Assembly (NCBI GenBank): GCA_047459075.1
Contig: VSCH01000102.1
Location: 1-5,403 of the forward strand
DNA from: ZC4RG19 sp017577565
GTDB taxonomy: Bacteria > Actinomycetota > Acidimicrobiia > Acidimicrobiales > VFJN01
Reading direction: 5' to 3'
DNA: 5,403 nucleotides
Position numbers and translations under genes: made by a program. The notes beneath the pieces were generated by a model. That model saw only the letters and a program-made list of their open reading frames with translations, had not been told where the DNA came from and did no database searches. This document shows, piece by piece, positions 1 through 5,403 of the stretch (its first letter is position 1; every line of letters begins with the position of its first letter).

Positions 1-21
1 GGCGCCCACACCCCCGACCGG

Positions 22-50
22 TTGCCGAGAACTAGAACACGTTCTAGTCT
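22..50 (+). promoter_or_regulatory. Sigma-70-type promoter overlapping the operator
   Basis: TTGCCG at 22-27 is a candidate -35 box and TAGTCT at 45-50 a candidate -10 box (TA...T conserved), separated by exactly 17 bp. Transcription would then start about 7 bases after the -10, at or near the GTG at 58, giving a leaderless mRNA, which is common in actinobacteria. The KstR-type palindrome (31-48) occupies the spacer and part of the -10, so a bound repressor would block RNA polymerase. The boxes are modest matches and were judged by eye; the spacing and operator position are the main support. Confidence 0.55.
31..48. promoter_or_regulatory. KstR-type operator (palindrome)
   Basis: Two 8-base arms, ACTAGAAC (31-38) and GTTCTAGT (41-48), are exact reverse complements separated by AC. 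The core at 33-46, TAGAACACGTTCTA, fits the published KstR consensus TnnAACnnGTTnnA at every fixed position. KstR is the TetR-family repressor of cholesterol catabolism genes in mycobacteria and rhodococci, released by sterol-derived CoA thioesters. The AT-rich palindrome stands out in very GC-rich DNA. It lies between the proposed -35 and -10 boxes and overlaps the -10, as expected for a repressor site. The match is seen directly. That a KstR orthologue binds here is inferred, since no regulator gene is in the window and another TetR repressor could use the same sequence. Confidence 0.85.
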
Positions 51-57
51 CGCCGCC

Positions 58-1515
58 GTGAGCCGTGAGTACACCGTGCTCGTGGGGGGCGACCGGGAGG
101 TCGGCGCGCACGGGACCTACGACGTCGTCAACCCGGCCACCGAGGAGGTGGTCGGGCAGGCGCCCGAGGCGTCGGTCGAGCAGGTCGAGGCCGCGGCCCG
201 GGCGGCTGCCGAGGCGTTCCCCTCCTGGAGCCGCAGCTCGCCCCGCGAGCGCGCCGAGCTGCTCGACCGCCTGGCGGACGCGCTCGCCGCCCGCGCCGAC
301 GACCTCGTCCCGCTGGTCCAGGCCGAGACCGGCGCCACGCTGCGGGTGGCGCAGACCATGCAGGTCCCGCAGACGATCGACCGCTTCCGGCGCTACGCCC
401 GCGGCGCGCTCGAGCCCACGGCCATCCCGCTGCCGCCCACCGAGATGCCCTCGACGGCGCTCGCCCCCGGCGGGCTGCTCGGCACGGTCGTCGAGCGCCG
501 GCCGGTCGGGGTCGTCGCCTGCATCACCCCCTACAACTTCCCGCTGGTCAACATGGCCGGGAAGGTGGGACCGGCCCTGGCCATGGGCAACACGGTGGTG
601 ATCAAGCCGGCCCCGCAGGACCCGCTCGCGGTGCTGCGGTTCGCCGACGCCGTCGCCGAGGCCGGCTTCCCGCCCGGCGTCGTCAACATCGTCACCGGCA
701 GCGGGGCGGCGGTCGGCGAGGCGCTCGTCGCCTCGCCCCACGTCGACATGGTGAGCTTCACCGGCTCGACGGCCGTCGGCCGCCGCATCGGCGAGGTCGC
801 CGGCCGGGACATGAAGCGCCTGCTGCTCGAGCTCGGCGGCAAGGGCGCCGCCATCGTCTTCGACGACGCCGACCTGCGCACCGCGGTCGGCGCCATCTCC
901 AGCGTCTGGGCGTTCCACTCCGGCCAGATCTGCACGGCGCCCACCCGGGTCATCGCCCAGCGGGGCATCTACGACAGGCTGGTCGCGGGGCTGCAGGAGG
1001 CCGCCGGACGGCTGAAGGTCGGCGACCCGCTGGCCCCCGACACGGTCGTCGGCCCGGTCATCTCGGCCGCCCAGCGCGACCGCATCGAGGGCTACGTCCG
1101 GTCCGGCGTCGACGAGGGCGGCACGCTGCTCGCCGGCGGCGAGCGGCCCGACCTGCCCCGCGGCTTCTACGTCGCGCCGGCGCTCATCGCCGACTGCAAG
1201 CCCGAGATGCGGGTCGTGCAGGAGGAGATCTTCGGGCCCGTCGTCGTGGCGCTGCCCTTCGACGACGAGGACGAGGCCGTCGCCCTGGCCAACGGCACCG
1301 AGTTCGGCCTCAACGACTACGTCTTCACCGGCGACACGACGAAGGCGCTGCGCGTCGCCCGCCGGCTGCGGTCGGGGACGGTGGCGTTCAACACCGTCCA
1401 GCAGAGCCCCGAGGCGCCCTTCGGCGGGTTCAAGCGGTCGGGCGTCGGGCGCGACCGGGGCAGCTTCGCCCTGCACGCCTACAGCGAGCTGCAGTCGATC
1501 GTGTGGCCGGGGTGA
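58..1515 (+). CDS. NAD(P)+-dependent aldehyde dehydrogenase (ALDH superfamily)
   Basis: This gene encodes a soluble ALDH of 485 residues, a normal length for the family, that oxidises an aldehyde to a carboxylic acid. The whole catalytic set is visible: Asn160 in PYNFPL (oxyanion site), Lys183 in IKPAP (cofactor ribose), SFTGSTAVG at 233-241 (Rossmann loop), general base Glu258 in LELGGK, nucleophile Cys292 in GQICTA, and Glu390 in EEIFGPV. The Glu258-Cys292 spacing of 34 equals that in classical ALDHs. GTG at 58 is chosen as the start: upstream codons to the TTG at 22 are AGA, ACT, ACA, TCT and AGT types that the gene otherwise avoids, and they overlap the operator. There is no Shine-Dalgarno, consistent with leaderless translation. 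The position that is Glu195 in human ALDH2 is Pro186 here, so NAD versus NADP preference is open. As the first gene after the KstR-type operator, it probably oxidises a sterol side-chain aldehyde. The substrate is inferred; the family is certain. Confidence 0.95.
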   Translation: MSREYTVLVGGDREVGAHGTYDVVNPATEEVVGQAPEASVEQVEAAARAAAEAFPSWSRSSPRERAELLDRLADALAARADDLVPLVQAETGATLRVAQTMQVPQTIDRFRRYARGALEPTAIPLPPTEMPSTALAPGGLLGTVVERRPVGVVACITPYNFPLVNMAGKVGPALAMGNTVVIKPAPQDPLAVLRFADAVAEAGFPPGVVNIVTGSGAAVGEALVASPHVDMVSFTGSTAVGRRIGEVAGRDMKRLLLELGGKGAAIVFDDADLRTAVGAISSVWAFHSGQICTAPTRVIAQRGIYDRLVAGLQEAAGRLKVGDPLAPDTVVGPVISAAQRDRIEGYVRSGVDEGGTLLAGGERPDLPRGFYVAPALIADCKPEMRVVQEEIFGPVVVALPFDDEDEAVALANGTEFGLNDYVFTGDTTKALRVARRLRSGTVAFNTVQQSPEAPFGGFKRSGVGRDRGSFALHAYSELQSIVWPG

Positions 1516-1526
1516 GGACGGCCAGC

Positions 1527-1537
1527 GGGAGGGGGAG
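1527..1537 (+). promoter_or_regulatory. Shine-Dalgarno for the alcohol dehydrogenase
   Basis: A purine run, GGGAGGGGGAG, ends 6 bases before the ATG at 1544 and fits the anti-Shine-Dalgarno end of 16S rRNA. It lies in the 28-bp gap after the aldehyde dehydrogenase stop and supports the ATG at 1544. No promoter or operator is seen in this gap. Confidence 0.7.
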
Positions 1538-1543
1538 ACGGCC

Positions 1544-2620
1544 ATGAAGGGCATCGTCTGGACCGGCGAGCTGGAGGTGCGGGACGACGTCGAGGTGCGC
1601 GACCCGCGCCCGCACGAGGTCCGGGTGCGCATCCACCACGCCGGGCTGTGCCACAGCGACGTCTCGGTGATCGACGGCACGATTCCGTTCCCGACGCCGG
1701 TCGTCCTCGGCCACGAGGGCGCGGGCGTCGTCGAGGCCGTCGGCGACGCGGTCACCAAGGTGTCGGTCGGCGACCACGTCGTCCTGACGACGCTGGGCAA
1801 CTGCGGCCGGTGCGCCGCCTGCGACCGGGGCCAGCCCACCCACTGCCGGGACACGATGGGGCGGCTCGGCCGGCCGTTCACCGTCGGCGGCGAGCGGGCG
1901 TTCGCCTTCGCCAACACCGGCGTGTTCACCGAGGCCGTGGTCGTCGCCGAGACGCAGGCCGTCGTCATCGACCGCGACGTGCCGCTGGACGTCGCCTGCC
2001 TCGTCGGCTGCGCGGTGGTCACCGGCGTCGGCGCCGTGCTCAACCGGGCGCGGGTCCGGCCGGGCCAGACGGTGGTCGTCATCGGCGCCGGCGGCATCGG
2101 CCAGTCGGTCATCCAGGGGGCCCGCATCGCCGCGGCCGGGCGCATCGTCGCCGTCGACGCCAACCCGGCCAAGGAGGAGATCGCCCGCCGCCTGGGCGCC
2201 ACCGACTTCGTCGACGCCAGCGCCGTCGACGACCCCGTGGTCGCGGTGCGGGACCTCGGCCTGCCCGACGGCGTCGACCACGTCTTCGAGTGCGTCGGCC
2301 ACCCGGCCCTCGTCCGCCAGGGGATCGCGATGCTCGACTGGGGCGGGACGATCACGCTGCTCGGCGTGCCCAAGCTGGGCACCGAGGCGAGCTTCGTGGT
2401 CAACGACCTCTACAACGACCGCTCGATCCTCGGCTGCCGCTACGGGTCGACCCGGCCGCACCACGACATCCCCCTGCTGGTCGGGTTCTACAAGGACGGG
2501 CGGCTGCTGCTCGACGAGATGGTCAGCCAGGTCTACCCGCTCGACCAGGTCACGCAGGCGCTCGACGACCTGCACCACGGGAAGCTCAACCGCGGGGTGC
2601 TCGCGGTGTCCGGTTCCTGA
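1544..2620 (+). CDS. Zinc-dependent alcohol dehydrogenase (MDR superfamily)
   Basis: This 358-residue medium-chain dehydrogenase interconverts an alcohol and an aldehyde or ketone with NAD+. Catalytic zinc ligands are Cys36 (LCHSD), His57 with Glu58 (GHEGAG, followed by the full zinc-ADH signature through Val70), and Cys156. A structural zinc site is intact as C-x2-C-x2-C-x7-C at Cys87, 90, 93 and 101. The Rossmann fold shows GAGGIG at 181-186, and Asp205 at the end of the second strand argues for NAD+ rather than NADP+. Length and domain order are normal for class I/III-like enzymes. The ATG at 1544 has a good Shine-Dalgarno and lies 28 bp after the aldehyde dehydrogenase, so the two are almost surely cotranscribed. 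In this context it would supply the aldehyde that the upstream enzyme oxidises, possibly from a side-chain alcohol made by a P450 encoded elsewhere. The exact substrate is inferred; a formaldehyde or general alcohol role cannot be excluded. Confidence 0.95.
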   Translation: MKGIVWTGELEVRDDVEVRDPRPHEVRVRIHHAGLCHSDVSVIDGTIPFPTPVVLGHEGAGVVEAVGDAVTKVSVGDHVVLTTLGNCGRCAACDRGQPTHCRDTMGRLGRPFTVGGERAFAFANTGVFTEAVVVAETQAVVIDRDVPLDVACLVGCAVVTGVGAVLNRARVRPGQTVVVIGAGGIGQSVIQGARIAAAGRIVAVDANPAKEEIARRLGATDFVDASAVDDPVVAVRDLGLPDGVDHVFECVGHPALVRQGIAMLDWGGTITLLGVPKLGTEASFVVNDLYNDRSILGCRYGSTRPHHDIPLLVGFYKDGRLLLDEMVSQVYPLDQVTQALDDLHHGKLNRGVLAVSGS

Positions 2621-2626
2621 CGCACC

Positions 2627-2632
2627 AAGGAG
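2627..2632 (+). promoter_or_regulatory. Shine-Dalgarno that fixes the LLM gene start
   Basis: AAGGAG lies 5 bases before the ATG at 2638, in the 17-bp gap after the alcohol dehydrogenase stop. It is the best ribosome-binding site in the window. It decides the start of the next gene, whose frame stays open for some 330 codons upstream through the alcohol dehydrogenase but there encodes only Arg/Pro-rich sequence. Confidence 0.85.
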
Positions 2633-2637
2633 AGACC

Positions 2638-3771
2638 ATGGAGTTCGGCGTCTTCGCCCAGTTGTTCGTGCCCCGCTTCGAGCTCGAGCAGGACCCCGAG
2701 GCCGAGCACAAGCGGATCTTCCGCAACGTCGAGATCGTCAAGGCGGCCGACCGCACCGGCTTCAAGTACGTGTGGTGCCCCCAGCACCACTTCCTCCTGG
2801 AGTACAGCCACATGCCGGGGCCGGAGGCCTTCCTCGGCTACTGCGCCGCGCAGACCGAGCGGGTCCACCTGGGCTCGGCGATCCTCAACATCACCCCGCC
2901 GGTCAACAAGCCCCAGCGGGTGGCCGAGAACGTCGCCCTGCTCGACCACCTGACCAACAACCGGTTCGAGTTCGGCACCGGCCGCGGCTCGTCCACCACC
3001 GAGGTGCTCGGCTTCGACATCCCGAGCGTCGAGATCACCAAGGCGATGTGGCGGGAGACGATCCGCGAGATCCCGAAGATGTGGAAGGACCGGCCCTACA
3101 GCTTCGAGGGCGAGTTCTTCCGCATGCCCGAGCGCAACGTCCTGCCCAAGCCGCACGGGCCGCTGCACCCGGCGATCTGGGTGGCCGGCGGCAGCCCCGG
3201 CACCTTCACCGAGGCCGGCGAGATGGGCCTCGGCGTCTTCTGCTTCGCCATCGGGCGGCCCACCGACATGGAGCCGTTCGTGACCGCCTACAAGGACGCC
3301 ATCACGCACGCCACCCCGGTCGGCGACTACGTGAACGACAACATCATGGGCGTCACGAACATGCTCTGCATGGAGGACCGGGACAAGGCGTTCGAGACGG
3401 CCGCCAACATGGGCATGAACTACTACTCGTCGCTGGCCTACCACTGGCTCGACAACGTGCCCCGGCCCAAGAACCTCCCCCCGTGGCCGCAGAAGATCCC
3501 CGAGCCCACGCCCGAGGAGGTCGAGCGCCTCTCCGCCGAGGGCTTCATCGCCGTCGGCGACCCCGACGACTGCGCCCGCGCGGTGCAGCGGTGGGTCGAC
3601 CTGGGCTTCGACCAGCTGACCTTCAGCCCCACCACGAACACGCTGCCGACCGAGGTCGTCATCGAGTCGATGGAGCTGTTCGGGCGCGAGGTCATCCCCC
3701 GGTTCGACAAGGACCCGGAGCACTCGACGACGAGATACCGTCGAGAGGCGGCGGCGCGCCTGACCGGCTGA
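2638..3771 (+). CDS. Luciferase-like (LLM class) flavin- or F420-dependent oxidoreductase
   Basis: This gene encodes a 377-residue protein of the bacterial luciferase-like monooxygenase fold (TIM barrel). The N-terminus MEFGVFAQ is the typical first barrel strand. His50-His51 (QHHF) sit where luciferases have their EHHF active-site motif. The stretch from about 70 to 117 (TERVHLGSAI, then RVAENVALLDHLTNNRFEFGTGRG) is the family's most conserved core. Around residues 182-195 lies a GGSPGTFTEAGEMG segment, and near 305-325 the usual C-terminal GDPDDCARAVQRWVDLG. Members use reduced FMN or coenzyme F420 for monooxygenation or hydride transfer; motifs alone do not decide which. The length is near that of luciferase subunits, with a slightly extended charged tail. 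It sits 17 bp after the alcohol dehydrogenase, so translation is likely coupled. F420-type LLM proteins occur in mycobacterial steroid regulons, which fits the operator, but the step catalysed here is unknown. Confidence 0.9.
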   Translation: MEFGVFAQLFVPRFELEQDPEAEHKRIFRNVEIVKAADRTGFKYVWCPQHHFLLEYSHMPGPEAFLGYCAAQTERVHLGSAILNITPPVNKPQRVAENVALLDHLTNNRFEFGTGRGSSTTEVLGFDIPSVEITKAMWRETIREIPKMWKDRPYSFEGEFFRMPERNVLPKPHGPLHPAIWVAGGSPGTFTEAGEMGLGVFCFAIGRPTDMEPFVTAYKDAITHATPVGDYVNDNIMGVTNMLCMEDRDKAFETAANMGMNYYSSLAYHWLDNVPRPKNLPPWPQKIPEPTPEEVERLSAEGFIAVGDPDDCARAVQRWVDLGFDQLTFSPTTNTLPTEVVIESMELFGREVIPRFDKDPEHSTTRYRREAAARLTG

Positions 3772-3797
3772 GCCGCCGCCGACGAGGCAGCAGCCGG
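3764..3797 (+). repeat. Short inverted repeat across the LLM stop codon
   Basis: CCGGCTG (3764-3770) and CAGCCGG (3791-3797) are exact reverse complements with a 20-base loop, so the RNA could form a 7-bp GC-rich stem starting in the last LLM codons. No T-run follows, and the next gene begins 20 bases later, so it is not a convincing terminator. It may be an mRNA processing or stability element, or chance in GC-rich DNA. Confidence 0.3.
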
Positions 3798-3807
3798 GGG
3801 GACGACA

Positions 3808-3814
3808 GGGGGAG
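3808..3814 (+). promoter_or_regulatory. Shine-Dalgarno-like stretch for the acyl-CoA synthetase
   Basis: GGGGGAG ends 3 bases before the ATG at 3818; the spacing is short but pairing with the left part of the run gives a usable distance. It favours 3818 over the in-frame ATG at 3845, which has no purine run before it. The 46-bp gap holds no recognisable promoter or second operator. Confidence 0.55.
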
Positions 3815-3817
3815 CCG

Positions 3818-5403
3818 ATGGCGACGGTGCCGCGCACCTTCAACATGGCCGACGTCTGGGAGATGGCGGCGGACGCCGTCCCCGAGCGGGAGGCCCTCGT
3901 GGTGGGGGAGCAGCGGCGCACCTACGCACAGCTCGAGGAGCGGGCCAACCGCCTGGCCCACCACCTCGCGGCGCGGGGCATCGGGCCGGGCGACCACGTC
4001 GCCCTCTACCTCGAGAACTGCGCCGAGTACGTCGAGGCGATGCTGGCGACCTGGAAGCTGCGGGCGGTCCCCATCAACGTCAACCACCGCTACGTCGCCG
4101 GCGAGCTGGCCTACCTGCTCGACAACAGCGACTCGGTGGCGGTGCTCACGCAGCCGTCGCTGCTCGGCACCGTCGAGTCGGTGGTCGCCGGGACGGACGA
4201 CATCCGCTTCGTCCTCGTCACCGGCGACGACTACGAGGCCGCTCTGGCCGCCGCCTCGCCCGAGCGGCCCGTCGTGCCCGGCCGGGGCGACGACGACCAC
4301 TACATCATCTACACGGGCGGCACGACCGGCATGCCCAAGGGCGTCGTGTGGCGCCACGCCGACGCCTTCTTCGCCTGCATCGGCGGCGGCGACCCCACCC
4401 GCCTGGAGGGCCCGGTCGAGCGGCCCGAGGAGCTGCCCGACCGCATCACCGAGCAGCCGGTGTGCTACCTGCCGGTGGCGCCGCTCATGCACGCCGCCGC
4501 CCAGTGGACCTCGCTGTCGTGGCTGTTCCAGGGCAGCAAGGTCGTGCTCATGCCGGGCGGGCCGCTCGACCCCGACGCCGTGTGGCGGACGGTCGGCGCC
4601 GAGTCCGTCAACCTCCTCACCGTCGTCGGCGACGCCGTCGCCCGGCCGCTGCTCGACGCCTGGGACCGCGCGGTGGCCGAGGGGCGGCCCTACGACATCT
4701 CGTCGCTCTACTCGATCTCCAACGGTGGCGCGCCGATGGCGCCGACCACCCGCGAGCGCATCTTCGCCACCCTGCCCCAGCTCATCGTGACCGACGGCTT
4801 CGGCTCGTCCGAGGCGGGCACCCAGGGGGCGATGCGGGTCGAGCCCGGCGGGCGGCGCGGCGACGCCAAGCTCGTGCGGTTCGACCAGCCGACGAAGCCG
4901 ACGATCGTCGTCGGGCCCGACGGCCGCGAGGTCGAGCCCGGCTCCGGTCGGGTCGGGCAGGTCCTCGCCGGCGGCCACCTGCCGCTCGGCTACTACAACG
5001 ACCCGGAGAAGACGGCGGCCACGTTCGTCGAGCGCGACGGCCAGCGGTGGCTGATCACCGGCGACATGGCCACCGTCACCGCCGACGGCGCCATCGAGCT
5101 GCTCGGCCGCGGGTCGCAGTCGATCAACACGGGCGGCGAGAAGGTCTTCCCCGAGGAGGTCGAGGGCGTCCTGAAGGGCCACGCCGACGTCTACGACTGC
5201 CTCGTCGTCGGCGTGCCCGACGAGCGCTGGGGCAGCGCGGTCACCGCGGTCGTGCAGCCGGCGCCCGGCGCCTCGCCGACGCTGGAAGCGCTCGTCGCCC
5301 ACTGCAAGGCGTCCCTCGCCGGCTACAAGGCCCCCAAGCACCTGGTGGTCGTCGACCGGATCGTCCGCTCGCCGTCGGGCAAGGCCGACTACCGCTGGGC
5401 CCG
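3818..5403 (+). CDS. Acyl-CoA synthetase, FadD19-like (steroid-CoA ligase), 3' end cut by window edge
   Basis: An open frame of 528 codons runs off the right edge. It encodes an ANL-superfamily AMP-forming ligase that activates a carboxylic acid with ATP and joins it to CoA. Seen in order: P-loop YTGGTTGMPKG at 165-175 (Lys174), the A5-type motif DGFGSSEAG at 326-334 (Glu332), TGD with ribose-binding Asp416, the hinge region GRGS from 430 (Arg431) and GGEK at 439-442, and the catalytic A10 lysine Lys522 in SPSGK. Only a short C-terminal tail should be missing. WRH after the P-loop, the ARPL stretch, GRGS replacing the usual GRxxD, SINTGGEK, and the ending DYRWA resemble mycobacterial FadD19, which activates sterol C26 and C24-branched side-chain acids. 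With a KstR-type operator 5' of the operon, a steroid-CoA ligase is likely, but FadD17-like or other branched-acid ligases remain possible. The match to FadD19 is from memory, not an alignment. Start ATG 3818 fits the family's N-terminal length. Confidence 0.92.
   Translation, partial: MATVPRTFNMADVWEMAADAVPEREALVVGEQRRTYAQLEERANRLAHHLAARGIGPGDHVALYLENCAEYVEAMLATWKLRAVPINVNHRYVAGELAYLLDNSDSVAVLTQPSLLGTVESVVAGTDDIRFVLVTGDDYEAALAAASPERPVVPGRGDDDHYIIYTGGTTGMPKGVVWRHADAFFACIGGGDPTRLEGPVERPEELPDRITEQPVCYLPVAPLMHAAAQWTSLSWLFQGSKVVLMPGGPLDPDAVWRTVGAESVNLLTVVGDAVARPLLDAWDRAVAEGRPYDISSLYSISNGGAPMAPTTRERIFATLPQLIVTDGFGSSEAGTQGAMRVEPGGRRGDAKLVRFDQPTKPTIVVGPDGREVEPGSGRVGQVLAGGHLPLGYYNDPEKTAATFVERDGQRWLITGDMATVTADGAIELLGRGSQSINTGGEKVFPEEVEGVLKGHADVYDCLVVGVPDERWGSAVTAVVQPAPGASPTLEALVAHCKASLAGYKAPKHLVVVDRIVRSPSGKADYRWA

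Noticed and set aside
1..30. Start of a divergent minus-strand gene sharing the operator
   Set aside because: A symmetric operator could serve a divergent gene, and a GTG can be read on the minus strand at 9-7, but too little sequence remains to support a coding region.
22..57. N-terminal extension of the aldehyde dehydrogenase from the TTG at 22
   Set aside because: The extra 12 codons overlap the operator, use codons the gene otherwise avoids, and add nothing the ALDH family needs.
1648..2637. Long N-terminal extension of the LLM gene, giving an apparent 707-residue fusion protein
   Set aside because: The added part is Arg/Pro/Gly-rich out-of-frame reading of the alcohol dehydrogenase gene. 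A strong Shine-Dalgarno and the typical family N-terminus place the start at 2638.
3772..3817. Rho-independent terminator or separate promoter before the ligase gene
   Set aside because: There is no T-run after the weak hairpin and no -35/-10 pair or second KstR-type motif, so read-through in a single operon is the simpler view.
2772..4790. 672-residue plus-strand open frame spanning the LLM and ligase genes
   Set aside because: It reads both real genes in the wrong frame, giving Arg/Pro/Ser-rich sequence without domains, and crosses the true intergenic gap.
1430..5341. Long minus-strand open frames (1430-2578, 2533-3921, 3692-5341)
   Set aside because: They lie opposite well-supported genes, have low-complexity Val/Asp/Arg/Gly/Ala composition and show no family motif. 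Such frames arise from strong GC bias at third codon positions.

Overview
The window is very GC-rich, with codons ending almost always in G or C. It carries one compact set of four genes, all on the + strand, bordered on the left by a clear promoter/operator. Base composition, codon use and gene families point to a high-GC actinobacterium (Actinomycetota). A lineage outside the classical mycobacteria, such as Acidimicrobiia, is a guess that the sequence alone cannot settle.

Layout. Positions 1-57 are non-coding. They hold a near-perfect palindrome (31-48) that matches, base for base, the actinobacterial KstR operator consensus TnnAACnnGTTnnA, set inside a plausible sigma-70-type promoter (TTGCCG, 17 bp, TAGTCT). 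Four genes follow: an aldehyde dehydrogenase (58-1515, probably leaderless with a GTG start), a zinc-dependent alcohol dehydrogenase (1544-2620), a luciferase-like flavin- or F420-dependent oxidoreductase (2638-3771), and an acyl-CoA synthetase resembling the steroid-CoA ligase FadD19 (from 3818, cut by the right edge very close to its C-terminus). Gaps of 28, 17 and 46 bp, each with a Shine-Dalgarno-like stretch and no convincing terminator, suggest one transcript that may continue beyond the window.

How the genes may work together (inference). Alcohol dehydrogenase, aldehyde dehydrogenase and CoA ligase are the enzymes needed to take a terminal alcohol through aldehyde and acid to a CoA thioester ready for beta-oxidation. 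The KstR-type operator and FadD19-like ligase suggest that the substrate is a sterol or steroid side chain, for example a C26-hydroxylated cholesterol or phytosterol derivative. The luciferase-like enzyme has no assigned step in this scheme and is the least understood part of the cassette. No RNA gene, insertion sequence, CRISPR array or prophage signal was seen, and no stretch longer than 60 bases lacks a gene.
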